A stretch of 64,000 nucleotides of DNA, taken from assembly GCA_019749895.1 (NCBI GenBank), contig JAIEPG010000005.1:137371-201370 (forward strand), read 5' to 3'. The position numbers and the translations under genes were made by a program. Within the stretch, counting starts at the first letter, position 1; each line of letters starts with the position of its first letter. The notes beneath the pieces were generated by a model. It was not told the DNA's origin and made no database searches. It worked only from the letters and a program-made list of their open reading frames with translations. Shown here piece after piece: positions 1 through 8,869 of this stretch. This DNA comes from Candidatus Babeliales bacterium (GTDB lineage Bacteria > Babelota > Babeliae > Babelales > RVW-14).

Positions 1-31
1 CACATATCCCTCAAAGAACACATTCTCGTGA

Positions 32-658
32 TTAAACAGAAATTATATGCTCAACTTCTAGCTTTTTATGCACGGGCTGCCAACGGCTGATATTGTACGC
101 CTTGGTGCAAATGGCATCAAACACAATCTCTTGACGGTTCAAATAATCACGGTAGATTTCGATGTCATGATCACGACCTTGCAGCTCTGGTGAGACTAAA
201 CAAAGTTTAAAACCAGCGCTCTTGAGCAATGCGTAATTTTGTTTGTTGATTGGCAATTGCGTAAAACAGTCGACCCATACCCACTTCACTTTGCCCTGCA
301 TCGCAAAAATCGTATCAAGACCTTCAAATTCAGAAAAGCGCACGGCCAGGTTATGCTCGCCCTGCTTGCTTAACAAAACAATCATGGGAAACGATAAATC
401 TAAGAAAAAATATTTTTGAATGTTATATTTTTTTAAAAGCTCTAAAACTCTCAATTCAATGCGCTCACTCTTGATATTCAAAATCATGAGACCATGGCGG
501 TAGTGCTGCAAATAATCTTCAAATTTTTGGCCTGTTGAAAAGGGATCGTGCGCCAAAATTAAATCGTCCCCAGCATCCCGCAGATCAAGCTCAACACCAC
601 AATGTTGCGGCAACTTTTCAAGCTCTTCAACGGTATTTACTCGGTGTGCTATAAACAT
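32..658 (-). CDS. GDPD-superfamily phosphodiesterase-like protein
   Basis: A 208-residue protein resembling glycerophosphodiester phosphodiesterases, which hydrolyse glycerophosphodiesters to glycerol 3-phosphate and an alcohol. Visible family marks are the N-terminal H5-R6 pair, the metal-binding E23-x-D25 pair and H37 followed by D-P, the expected order of the GDPD active site. The later E-x-K metal motif appears as N61-I-K63, so one ligand is changed, and the protein is shorter than typical GDPDs (about 240 residues). There is no signal peptide. The start is set by GAGGAG six bases before the ATG. It lies 15 bases downstream of a GT2 gene in the same direction, so a role in glycan or lipid trimming is plausible but inferred. 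It could be catalytically altered. Confidence 0.65.
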   Translation of the reverse strand: MFIAHRVNTVEELEKLPQHCGVELDLRDAGDDLILAHDPFSTGQKFEDYLQHYRHGLMILNIKSERIELRVLELLKKYNIQKYFFLDLSFPMIVLLSKQGEHNLAVRFSEFEGLDTIFAMQGKVKWVWVDCFTQLPINKQNYALLKSAGFKLCLVSPELQGRDHDIEIYRDYLNRQEIVFDAICTKAYNISRWQPVHKKLEVEHIISV

Positions 659-673
659 AGCAATCTCCTCAAT

Positions 674-1381
674 TTATTCTGCTAACTCTTTTTTTAACGC
701 ACGACTAAACGACATAGTTCGTTTCGTTAACTTCCATTTTGATAATAAGCCGGTGTTCCACGACGACTGCCCATGAACACGCGGCGGAAAGGTCACATTA
801 AATCTGACAATTTTTACATTAAGTTGGTGTGCCAAGTACAACACATACAAATCAAGCGCAAAATCATGCGGTGGGTTGTGCCACTGCGCAAAAAAACTTT
901 TATGAAAAAGATTTGGCTGAGCGTTAATGTCCCACAATTTTTTGCCCAAATACATCGTTTCAAAACAACTCATGCCAACGGTAAAAAAAAGATCAAGCGC
1001 ACTGCGCCCTTTGCGATTGCCTTTGACATAAACATTGGTAGGGTTGCCCAACTGCTCAACCATTTCAAGCGCTTTAATCACGTCATGCGGATCGGTTTGC
1101 ATGTCGGCATGCGTCCAAGCAAGATACTCTCCCTCAGCCGCACGAAGACCCGACAAAATACCAAAGCCATAGCCTTGATTTTTTTCAACATGCACGGTCC
1201 GCGCAAACGGAAAAGCGGGAAGAGCGTAGTCTAAAATTTGCTGCGAGTCATCAAGAGAGCCGTTATTGACGAGGATAACTTCGATGTCGGTACGCTTTAA
1301 AATACGCGCAAAGCGGCCTAAAATTAACGGTATATTTTTTGCTTCGTTAAAACACGGAATGACTATGGAGAGTTTTTTCAT
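674..1381 (-). CDS. Family 2 glycosyltransferase
   Basis: A 235-residue GT2 (GT-A fold) glycosyltransferase. The N-terminus shows the family opening SIVIPCFNEAKNI and the acceptor-side LVNNGSLDDS motif, and the metal/nucleotide site is a DxD variant in HADMQTD (residues 91-97). No C-terminal membrane segments are obvious, so it probably acts on the cytoplasmic face on a lipid-linked or nucleotide-sugar substrate. The ATG at 1381 overlaps the stop of the upstream methyltransferase as ATGA, which points to translational coupling. Donor and acceptor cannot be read from sequence. Confidence 0.85.
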   Translation of the reverse strand: MKKLSIVIPCFNEAKNIPLILGRFARILKRTDIEVILVNNGSLDDSQQILDYALPAFPFARTVHVEKNQGYGFGILSGLRAAEGEYLAWTHADMQTDPHDVIKALEMVEQLGNPTNVYVKGNRKGRSALDLFFTVGMSCFETMYLGKKLWDINAQPNLFHKSFFAQWHNPPHDFALDLYVLYLAHQLNVKIVRFNVTFPPRVHGQSSWNTGLLSKWKLTKRTMSFSRALKKELAE

Positions 1382-2094
1382 ACATCAGTCTTCTTTTGAT
1401 AAATACCATAAACCGATAACCCACATGGAAAGTGCAAACCTTTGCTCAACAGCCAGTTTTCAAAGCGTAACAAAGAAAAACAAAAAGAATTTAACCCTGC
1501 AGGTAGCATTGTCATACCGCTAGTTGGCTTATTTTTACTCATTAAACGCTTAAAAGCTGCTGGAATAAATAACAAAAAAAACCAATAGCCAGCATCTAAT
1601 TTTGTAAATTTTTTAAAAAGCTTATGAGCACTACTTTTTGTATAACGCCGAAAATGAAGAAGTTCACGGTCGTGTGCACTAAAAAGCATGTTGTAGGCAG
1701 GCACGGTAAACACAAAATGACCGCCAGGTTTTAACACACGAAAAATTTCGTTCACCATTTTCTGATCGTGCTCAACATGCTCCAAAACATCAAAAGCAAC
1801 AACCACATCAAATGTTGCATTATCGTAGGGCAGCCCACAAGCGTCGGCTTGTTTTTTTTCTACAACCAGTGAATCTGGTATCATGTCCAGCGCCTGTTGA
1901 TCAATATCAACCGCATAAATTTTGCCAAAGCGTGCAAGCGTTGCAACATCTTCTCCCGTGCCTGCGCCAATGTCCAAAATATTTTGTGATGATTGTTGAG
2001 GAATTTTTTCAAGCAGCGTGCGAATAAATTGAGGCTTGGCCTTAAACCAAAAATGGTCTTGGCTCGCACCAGCCTGATAATCTCGATAATCCAC
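1378..2094 (-). CDS. Class I SAM-dependent methyltransferase
   Basis: A methyltransferase of about 238 residues. Motif I is ILDIGAGTGEDVA, followed by IYAVDID (acidic end of strand 2) and VVVAFDVLEHVEH and LKPGGHFVFTVPA motifs typical of Methyltransf_11 enzymes. A hydrophobic stretch near the C-terminus (GYWFFLLFIPAAF) suggests membrane contact. The reading frame stays open to 2217, but that would overlap the divergent GT2 gene. A GTG at 2094 preceded by AGGAG, with a TATACT -10-like box upstream at 2125-2130, is the better start. First gene of a minus-strand unit with the GT2 and GDPD-like genes. The substrate is unknown, probably a sugar or a lipid-linked intermediate. Confidence 0.8.
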   Translation of the reverse strand: MDYRDYQAGASQDHFWFKAKPQFIRTLLEKIPQQSSQNILDIGAGTGEDVATLARFGKIYAVDIDQQALDMIPDSLVVEKKQADACGLPYDNATFDVVVAFDVLEHVEHDQKMVNEIFRVLKPGGHFVFTVPAYNMLFSAHDRELLHFRRYTKSSAHKLFKKFTKLDAGYWFFLLFIPAAFKRLMSKNKPTSGMTMLPAGLNSFCFSLLRFENWLLSKGLHFPCGLSVYGIYQKKTDV

Positions 2095-2124
2095 CAATCT
2101 CCTTTCTTTACTTTTTATGTGAAG

Positions 2125-2130
2125 AGTATA
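2125..2130 (-). promoter_or_regulatory. Candidate -10 element for the methyltransferase-GT2-GDPD unit
   Basis: On the minus strand the sequence reads TATACT (five of six consensus bases), about 30 bases upstream of the AGGAG site used by the GTG start at 2094. No good -35 hexamer is seen at 16-18 bases, so the assignment rests on the -10 box and on position in the divergent gap. Confidence 0.35.
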
Positions 2131-2176
2131 GCATTGAAAATGGTTTTGTCCCCAAGGAGCGACTGAGGAGATTTTT

Positions 2177-3172
2177 ATGGAGAGTAGATTATTATCACTC
2201 GTTATTCCTTTGCTCAATGAAGAAGGAAATCTAAAGCCTCTTTATCACGAACTCATACCAATAGTAACGTCGTTGCAACACTTCAACAACTACGAATTAA
2301 TCTTTGTTAATGACGGCAGCACCGACCAATCTTTATCAATTTTAAAAGAACTTGCAGCACTGGACCCACAGGTAAAAATTATATCATTCACGCGCAATTT
2401 TGGTCATGAACACGCAACCTACGCAGGCATGGTGCACGCACAAGGCGATGCGATTGTGCTGCTTGATGCTGACCGGCAAGACCCACCAGCACTCATCGCT
2501 CAGTTTGAACAAGAATTTTTAAAAGGCCACCACATTGTTTACGGCCAACGTTCAAAGCGCGAGAACGAATCGTGGTTAAAAAAATTGACCTCAAAAGCAT
2601 TTTATCCGCTGTTCAAATTTCTAACAAAAGTCGACATGCCACGCGATGTTGGCGATTTTTGTCTACTGAGCCGCAAAGCAATTAACTGCTTTAAGCAATT
2701 ACCAGAAAAAACACTCTTTATTCGCGGCATGATTTACTGGTCAGGACTTTCAAAAAAAGCAGTGCCATTTGTACGCCGCAGCCGGGGCGAAGGAACATCG
2801 AAATATAATTATTGGAAGCTGACCGTATTTGCTCTAGAAAACATTATTTCATTTTCGACCTTTCCCATTTACGTCATGCTTTTTTTAGCAACACTTGCAA
2901 TTGCCTTTTGTTTACTTGGCACAGGCCTTGCTCTCTTCATGAATTTATTTGGTTATGTGATTATGACTGGCTGGACATCACTCATGATATGCATGCTCTT
3001 TCTGTTTGCTTCAACGCTCTTTTTTATGAGCTTGATTGGACTGTATGTTGGCAAAATTTTTCAGGAAGTTAAAGCTCGCCCCATTTTTTTAATTGATGAA
3101 AAAATAAATTTTACCCAAAACTCAACACATCCTGTTGACTACACACCGTTGCCCCAAAATTTTGTGCGATAG
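2177..3172 (+). CDS. Polyprenyl-phosphate GT2 with C-terminal membrane segments
   Basis: A 331-residue GT2 of the dolichol/undecaprenyl-phosphate type (GtrB/ArnC-like). These enzymes move a sugar from an NDP donor to a polyprenyl phosphate for use by GT-C enzymes on the other side of the membrane. The GT-A domain carries LVIPLLNEEGNL, FVNDGSTD (44-50) and the D97-A-D99 RQDPP motif. Two hydrophobic segments follow at about 225-255 and 265-295. GAGGAG precedes the ATG. It starts a plus-strand unit, and nine bases after its stop begin the first of two GT-C-like membrane proteins. That order supports a lipid-sugar donor / GT-C user partnership, which is an inference. Confidence 0.85.
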   Translation: MESRLLSLVIPLLNEEGNLKPLYHELIPIVTSLQHFNNYELIFVNDGSTDQSLSILKELAALDPQVKIISFTRNFGHEHATYAGMVHAQGDAIVLLDADRQDPPALIAQFEQEFLKGHHIVYGQRSKRENESWLKKLTSKAFYPLFKFLTKVDMPRDVGDFCLLSRKAINCFKQLPEKTLFIRGMIYWSGLSKKAVPFVRRSRGEGTSKYNYWKLTVFALENIISFSTFPIYVMLFLATLAIAFCLLGTGLALFMNLFGYVIMTGWTSLMICMLFLFASTLFFMSLIGLYVGKIFQEVKARPIFLIDEKINFTQNSTHPVDYTPLPQNFVR

Positions 3173-3180
3173 GGTTTCCC

Positions 3181-4836
3181 ATGTTGCCAATTATCTCAAT
3201 GCAAGAAATAGATACAAAGCTTGCGCCTCACAAAAAGCAACAAACAGCCCTGCTTTCTCTCTTGCTTTTTGTGCTAACAATAAGCATCCTTGGACTACCC
3301 TTTACCAACTGGGGCTTTAAAACAGACGACTTTGGGAATATTTATCATTGCAAAATTAACAACTTCAAAAACATGATACATTTCTTTACCGAAGGCAACA
3401 TGGAGCGCTTTAATCATGCGTCCAACAGCTCGTCGTACCAACAAGCATTTTTTGCCGGTCTGTACCGCCCAGTTTCGTTTATTTATTATTACCTTCAGTT
3501 CTTACTTTTTGGCACCAACCCCTACGGCTATTTTTTAACAACCATTATTTTTCATGCACTCAACAGCGTCCTACTGTTTAATATTTTTATCCCAATTGTT
3601 GGCACACTCTCTGCCTTTTTAGCAGCAGCCTTTTTTGCTTTTCATCCCAGCTTGTGGAACTGGCTTGGTTGGATTAGCGCGCAAACGTATTTTATTGAAC
3701 TCTTCGTTTTATTATTATTAATTCTAACGCTCAAGCACTATCTCGATCATAAAAAAATACTATTTTATATAATTTCGTGCACGCTTTTTGCTTTAAATCT
3801 TTTTTTAAAAGAAGCAACTATTATTCTGCCACTCTGGATTATTCCTGCAGTTTATTTGTATCTGGGCAATGCGCACAACCGTCTTTGGCAAAGTTTGCGT
3901 GTTTCGCTTGGTTATTGGTTAGTTGTTGTGGGTTATGTTGCCGCACGTTTGTCCATGTTTCCGCTCACCAGCAACACTGGCTCATTAACATTTGAACCAA
4001 CACTCGCATCATTTTTAGCACGCATGAGAAGTCGCGTTTTAGATTTTGTAACATACACAGTCGACATGATCGGCTTCACTATTCTCCCTGCCAACAATCG
4101 ACTTTTCAAGGGCACGCTTTTGCTTGCTTTTTTTGCACTGCTTGCCTGGCTGTTTGTGCACAATCGAGAAAAAAAATGGATGATTTTTTTGCTCTACAGC
4201 AGCGCGCTCTTTAGCTGGCCAGCACTGTTGATGCACTATCAACCGCGCTATATTTACATGGCTCTGCCGTTCTTTTTATTAGCAATACTGGTTGGATTTA
4301 GATTTTACCAAAGCTCGTACCAACCAAAAAGTTATAAAGCTGTGTCGTACGCACTGTGCTTGATTATTGCAACACACGCCTATTTTTTATTTGATAAACT
4401 AGCGCTGCGCGAAAGTGTTTTGCATCAGGTTACCTCAGCATTTCAAACGCTCGCACAAAATCAAACACTTAGTAACCGCCCACTGTGCTTTGTGGGTATT
4501 CCACAGCACTGGTTTGCTATGGGCACCGCGCAGGCAATGTGGCTACTCACCGGCAGCAATAAATATCCCGTTTATCAATGCGATGCAAAAATGTGTTTAG
4601 CTGGTAACGATAATTATTTAAAAGTGCCAACACTTAACCAAAACTATCTGAATATTACCAAAAACGAAGATAGCTTTTTGCTGGAAACACTGCACAAAGA
4701 TAAGCTGTGGTTTACTGACGAAACTGGCAACAAACATGCCCAAGCGACGCTGCCTATTCCTGAAGAAGCACGCAAACACAACACTATATTCATCACGTGG
4801 GACTACCACAAGGCTGAGTTCAAAATTTTATCATGA
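3181..4836 (+). CDS. GT-C-like polytopic membrane glycosyltransferase (copy 1)
   Basis: A 551-residue integral membrane protein with about ten predicted membrane segments. After the first segment comes the loop motif PFTNWGFKTDDF, with the acidic pair D49-D50 in the position of the catalytic acidic residues of GT-C enzymes (PMT and related families that use polyprenyl-phosphate sugars). The C-terminal soluble part ends with an IFITWDYHKAEF motif shared with the next gene. AGGG lies six bases before the ATG. It overlaps the next gene by four bases (ATGA). The direct pairing with a GtrB-like GT2 upstream supports use of a lipid-linked sugar on the periplasmic face. The exact family is not recognised, and an O-antigen polymerase-like role is an alternative. 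Confidence 0.65.
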   Translation: MLPIISMQEIDTKLAPHKKQQTALLSLLLFVLTISILGLPFTNWGFKTDDFGNIYHCKINNFKNMIHFFTEGNMERFNHASNSSSYQQAFFAGLYRPVSFIYYYLQFLLFGTNPYGYFLTTIIFHALNSVLLFNIFIPIVGTLSAFLAAAFFAFHPSLWNWLGWISAQTYFIELFVLLLLILTLKHYLDHKKILFYIISCTLFALNLFLKEATIILPLWIIPAVYLYLGNAHNRLWQSLRVSLGYWLVVVGYVAARLSMFPLTSNTGSLTFEPTLASFLARMRSRVLDFVTYTVDMIGFTILPANNRLFKGTLLLAFFALLAWLFVHNREKKWMIFLLYSSALFSWPALLMHYQPRYIYMALPFFLLAILVGFRFYQSSYQPKSYKAVSYALCLIIATHAYFLFDKLALRESVLHQVTSAFQTLAQNQTLSNRPLCFVGIPQHWFAMGTAQAMWLLTGSNKYPVYQCDAKMCLAGNDNYLKVPTLNQNYLNITKNEDSFLLETLHKDKLWFTDETGNKHAQATLPIPEEARKHNTIFITWDYHKAEFKILS

Positions 4837-6554
4837 GCATTAATAAAAAAACTATTATCACACTTATTCTCTTTTTAGGCATTATCATAATTTTTGGCAT
4901 ACCATTTACCACCTGGTGGTTTAACGGCGATGACTTTCATGGCCTTTTTCTTGCGTACAAAACAACCACCTGGCACGATCTCTTAAACTTTTTTTATGAG
5001 GGACACACCAACGTCGGCATTGGGCCATCAAATGCAGTTGGCACACTTGAACGCAGCACCTTTTTGGGTACCTACTACCGCCCGCTCTACTGCATTTTTT
5101 TAACATTACAGTACTGGCTCTTTGGTACCAATGCCTACCCTTATTTTTTGTGTAACATTGTTTTTCATGCGTTTAACACAGCATTACTTTTTATTATTTT
5201 TTCAAAGCTTACCGGCTTATTCCCGGCACTTTTAGCAGCCCTGCTATTTGCCGCACACCCACAAATTGCTTACCGCTTTGGCGCTATCGTTAACTTTCAT
5301 TACTACGTTAACGTAGCACTCGTGCTGCTCACACTGCTCGCGTTCAAAAAGTACTTGGATACCAATTACCAACGCTACAATGCTCTTGCTTGCACACTTT
5401 TTGCACTCAGTCTTTTTACGCGTGAATCATCAATTGTGTTGCCCGGCATTGCTTTTATTGGCGCTTATTTGTACTTATATCCCTACGAAGAATTGAGCGT
5501 CATTCACCACCTCAAAAACTTTCCTACCATGCTCAGCAAGGTTGCAGGCCTTGCAGGCACCGGCGTTACCTTTCTAATTTTGCGGCTGTATCTCTACCCA
5601 TTTACTCCTCTCCCACCCTCATCATCAAACACATCATGGCTCCTTAAAAAAATACCAGAACTCAAAGTTTTTATTTTTGACCTTTTTAGTCTCTCGTGGC
5701 TCCCCTGGGGACAACCAGTGCTGCGCGGTACACTCCTGCTTGCCTGCATCAGTTTTTTCGCCTGGCTCTTTTTCCACAACACGCGAAAACGTTACGTCTT
5801 CGGCGCATTTTTATGTGGACTTCTTATGCTCTGGCCGGCATTGGCCGGGCCCTACAGCCCTCGCTATTTTTATGAAAGCTACCCATTTTTTTTACTCAGT
5901 TTTATTCTGTGTTGCATTTTTTATACCGGCAAACTTACCAAATTCAAAAAATCTCTGCTCACATTACTTTCTTGTTTCGTAATTTTTAATATTTTTTTTG
6001 TGTTGCACAGCTTTGCACGGCGCACAACAAAGCACCATCAGCTTGCTCAAGCAACACACAAGCTGGTTACAAACCCCGCTATCAAGAACCGTGCACTCTG
6101 TTTTGTTGGCCACCCGCTCGACGGCTTTGGCGAACAAAATGCAGCAATCTTTTGGATATTATTAAATGACCCCACCATTCCCATTTTTTTTGATTCAGCA
6201 ACGGCCATTATGCAAGCTGATGCAAACATTGTGCAGCCCACCAAGTGGGCCAACATTGTCAGCGCATATCACGACAAAAATTATTATACCACCACCCCAG
6301 TATCTGGCGGTTTTAGGTTTACTTCAACTGATCCTGAAAAAGTTTATTTCTTGGCAGAGCATGTTGGCTATTCCTTGGGAACAACGATTATTCATGAAAA
6401 AAAGATAATTAACGGACAAAACATTGTTACCGACTTTACACTGCTGCTTGATGAGCAATACATAAAAAAAAGTCCCATCTTTATCAGATGGGACTTTGAA
6501 ACTAAAAAATTCTTACTAATTAATCACGATAGGGCGATACCGGAGATGAGCTAG
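4833..6554 (+). CDS. GT-C-like polytopic membrane glycosyltransferase (copy 2)
   Basis: A 573-residue paralogue of the preceding gene, coupled to it by an ATGA overlap. It repeats the first membrane helix followed by PFTTWWFNGDDF (acidic pair D33-D34), the LYRP/YYRP-like loop, the multi-helix core and a soluble tail ending with IFIRWDFETKKF. The similarity is clear but divergent, so the duplication is old. The last 35 bases overlap the convergent secreted-protein gene. The DNA encoding the conserved tail also contains a strong terminator for that minus-strand gene at 6464-6497. The function is inferred as for copy 1; the two may attach different sugars or act as a pair. Confidence 0.65.
   Translation: MSINKKTIITLILFLGIIIIFGIPFTTWWFNGDDFHGLFLAYKTTTWHDLLNFFYEGHTNVGIGPSNAVGTLERSTFLGTYYRPLYCIFLTLQYWLFGTNAYPYFLCNIVFHAFNTALLFIIFSKLTGLFPALLAALLFAAHPQIAYRFGAIVNFHYYVNVALVLLTLLAFKKYLDTNYQRYNALACTLFALSLFTRESSIVLPGIAFIGAYLYLYPYEELSVIHHLKNFPTMLSKVAGLAGTGVTFLILRLYLYPFTPLPPSSSNTSWLLKKIPELKVFIFDLFSLSWLPWGQPVLRGTLLLACISFFAWLFFHNTRKRYVFGAFLCGLLMLWPALAGPYSPRYFYESYPFFLLSFILCCIFYTGKLTKFKKSLLTLLSCFVIFNIFFVLHSFARRTTKHHQLAQATHKLVTNPAIKNRALCFVGHPLDGFGEQNAAIFWILLNDPTIPIFFDSATAIMQADANIVQPTKWANIVSAYHDKNYYTTTPVSGGFRFTSTDPEKVYFLAEHVGYSLGTTIIHEKKIINGQNIVTDFTLLLDEQYIKKSPIFIRWDFETKKFLLINHDRAIPEMS
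6464..6497 (-). terminator. Factor-independent terminator nested in a coding region
   Basis: A perfect 12-bp stem (AAAGTCCCATCT paired with AGATGGGACTTT, five-base loop TTATC) spans 6469-6497. Read on the minus strand it is followed by eight T residues (6471-6464), the classic intrinsic terminator form. It lies 23 bases past the stop of the minus-strand gene ending at 6520. It sits inside the plus-strand GT-C gene, where the same DNA encodes the conserved segment SPIFIRWDF. On the plus strand the hairpin has no T tract after it. Confidence 0.85.
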
Positions 6555-8778
6555 AAGAAGAAGTTGATGGCGATGATGCACGACGATGGGGGCTATTTAT
6601 TTGCTGACTCGAAAGCGTTTCATGAAAACAGGCATGCTTACATTCACCACTTTCTCTATCAAACATAAAAACATACGCTCCTCGGTGCGAACCAGGAAAA
6701 TCTTTATCTTTATCACGCAAAGCTTGGTGATAATCATAACTTGCGTTATGAACAATTTTTGCTTCAAGAACAATCACTGATCTATTTTCTAAACGATCAA
6801 AATCAAGCTGACTGGCAAACTGCGTATGAATACCTTCTATGCCAGGAACAACACCATACTGAAGATAATCTTTAATAAATGGTGACAGCTTATGAAACTT
6901 ATCGTTCTTTGGATTTTTAACTGAGATATCACGACCACGCATAGCACTTAAATCCCGGTTACTCAGATACAAAACAACCATCATGGACGGTCCAGAAGCT
7001 AACTGCTGACGAATAACAACATGCTGTGAATCTTTATGAACAATGCTGTCGTAGTTAGCAAAAGAATATAACAACGCACGAGCATCTTGCCATTGCATAC
7101 GCTTTGAAATTCGCCCGCTTGGTGATGATTGTCGCGAAATTCCTGTTGACGAAGAATCAGGCGAACTACCAGAAAACGATGGTGACGAATCACCTGAAAT
7201 CTCAGGTGAAGAAAATGTCCCCTCTCCAGCAACTGGCAAAAAAGAAATAACCAAATCATCAATGTTTGGGATTATAAAAGCTTTTGGTTCAACACGCGAT
7301 TCAACAATCATAGACTCTTTTAACACTAGTTCTCGCTGAGCTTTTAATAAACTCCGCCGTACGTGCTCTGTATGGCGATTTTGTTTAACAACCTTGCTAA
7401 ACAAATCTCTAAAGCACTCAATTTTAGCTTTAACACGAGACAAATTACTAATCATTTTGTAAGACTTATTCTGAACCTTATAATCAAATATCTGAAAATT
7501 ACCTCCAGACAAATTCCAGAGATTAAGTTCATAGAAAAATTCATAGAGCTCAGAAAATGGCTCTTTAAAAGAATCTTCAACCAAATCACAATACTCATTA
7601 TTTCTATTGCTATAAGATTTTTTAAGCGCCTCTAAACGCAAGCGCGAATATCTATCGGAAGCTGAAGACTTTGTAGCCGCAACAGATTGTCGCTGAATAT
7701 CTTCAAGCTCTAATAATTTTTTAAAAACAAGTTCACATAGTTTAGATTCTTCAGGATAACAATCTGAATTATCAATAATTTTGTGCATCAAGAAAATTGT
7801 CGTTGGAATTGCCGCCGATTTAGCTTGATATCTTGCAAATAATTTTTCGTATAAGTTTCGATAACTTGTTCGCAAAAATGCAGCGCCTTCACCGACAAGA
7901 ATATCAATAATCGACTCACCAGCAAGCTGCGAAATGGCATTTTGAGCCAGTTCTAAGTCATCAAACAGAGTAAAAATATTTTGAATTTTTGTAGTAATAC
8001 CTTGATAGCAAGTACATTGGTTAGGAACTGGGATATCGTTGATTTTCTCATAAAAATCACGCACGCGCACAATACTGCAATTAAAAATTGCCTTAATCGA
8101 TACACCAAACACTCCTGCCGAAAGAATATCTGGAGCGTAGCGCATCTTCATTGCTTCAACTTGCTTAATAAAAGTATCAAAATAGACTAACGCGTTCGCC
8201 TCATATTTATTGCGTACCTTTATAACCGGTCGATCGAGAGTAGCTTTTTTTGATGCTAAAATCGCGCTACAAGAACAAGCTTCTTGACCACAATTACTAT
8301 TATTAAGCACCTCAAAAGCCTCTGTTAATTTATTAAAACTTTGCGCAAATGTTATCATTTTTTGAAGAAGCTGAGAGCGCAAAGAGATAAAAGCCTGTAA
8401 ATCAGTAAAAGAAAAACCTTGCTCTGCAATCTGTGCATCAAACTCTGCTAACAAATTTTTAAGATCTGGAGACATGATAGTTAAACAAATATCATGTCGT
8501 TGCAAAAGCTGAACAAGATTTGCATCCCAAGCATCATCATCTTTATTATTTTTTGTCGCAAGCTGCTCACCCAAAACGTTTTCAAAAATACGTTCTCGCG
8601 TTGAAAGTACTTGCAAAAGAAATGCCAGTTGTTTTTCATCTTCTGCGACATAACTTACCAAAGCTTGTGCTGGGCCCGTAGCCACTTCCGCAGAAACACT
8701 CGATGCAGCACTAAAAAGATTGATTGGTACTACGGCTGTCATAAGCCATAGCAATAGAATTTTAGCTATGTTTTTCAT
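6520..8778 (-). CDS. Large secreted protein with Ser-rich linker, unknown family
   Basis: A 752-residue protein of no family I recognise. The ATG at 8778 is chosen because GGAGG lies five bases upstream; an in-frame ATG 12 bases earlier overlaps that site. An N-terminal signal peptide (about residues 1-25, ending near FSAASS) predicts export. A long helical, lysine- and glutamate-rich middle (about 30-500) is followed by a Ser/Pro-rich linker (about 530-565). A compact C-terminal region (about 565-725) follows, then a Ser tail. Cys-containing stretches CGQEACSC and CTC lie in the first third. It appears monocistronic, with its own terminator inside the neighbour. A host-directed or envelope role is possible but not shown. 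Confidence 0.75.
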   Translation of the reverse strand: MKNIAKILLLWLMTAVVPINLFSAASSVSAEVATGPAQALVSYVAEDEKQLAFLLQVLSTRERIFENVLGEQLATKNNKDDDAWDANLVQLLQRHDICLTIMSPDLKNLLAEFDAQIAEQGFSFTDLQAFISLRSQLLQKMITFAQSFNKLTEAFEVLNNSNCGQEACSCSAILASKKATLDRPVIKVRNKYEANALVYFDTFIKQVEAMKMRYAPDILSAGVFGVSIKAIFNCSIVRVRDFYEKINDIPVPNQCTCYQGITTKIQNIFTLFDDLELAQNAISQLAGESIIDILVGEGAAFLRTSYRNLYEKLFARYQAKSAAIPTTIFLMHKIIDNSDCYPEESKLCELVFKKLLELEDIQRQSVAATKSSASDRYSRLRLEALKKSYSNRNNEYCDLVEDSFKEPFSELYEFFYELNLWNLSGGNFQIFDYKVQNKSYKMISNLSRVKAKIECFRDLFSKVVKQNRHTEHVRRSLLKAQRELVLKESMIVESRVEPKAFIIPNIDDLVISFLPVAGEGTFSSPEISGDSSPSFSGSSPDSSSTGISRQSSPSGRISKRMQWQDARALLYSFANYDSIVHKDSQHVVIRQQLASGPSMMVVLYLSNRDLSAMRGRDISVKNPKNDKFHKLSPFIKDYLQYGVVPGIEGIHTQFASQLDFDRLENRSVIVLEAKIVHNASYDYHQALRDKDKDFPGSHRGAYVFMFDRESGECKHACFHETLSSQQINSPHRRASSPSTSSSSSSPVSPYRD

Positions 8779-8846
8779 AATAACCTCCATTTTTACTATC
8801 TAAATATTATATTTTCTAATTGTATATTAAAATTAGAAAATAGTCA

Positions 8847-8869
8847 AAAGGGCTTAAAAATAAGCCTTT
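8847..8869 (-). terminator. Possible terminator after GT2 gene
   Basis: On the minus strand, GGCTTA and TAAGCC form a six-base stem (8851-8856 with 8861-8866), extendable by three A-T pairs past one bulged C, followed by only four T residues. It overlaps the stop codon of the GT2 gene ending at 8868. The weak T tract makes this tentative. Confidence 0.45.

Noticed and set aside
773-1234. 153-codon plus-strand open frame opposite the GT2 gene
   Set aside because: It lies wholly antisense to a clear GT2, has very basic low-complexity content and no ribosome site.
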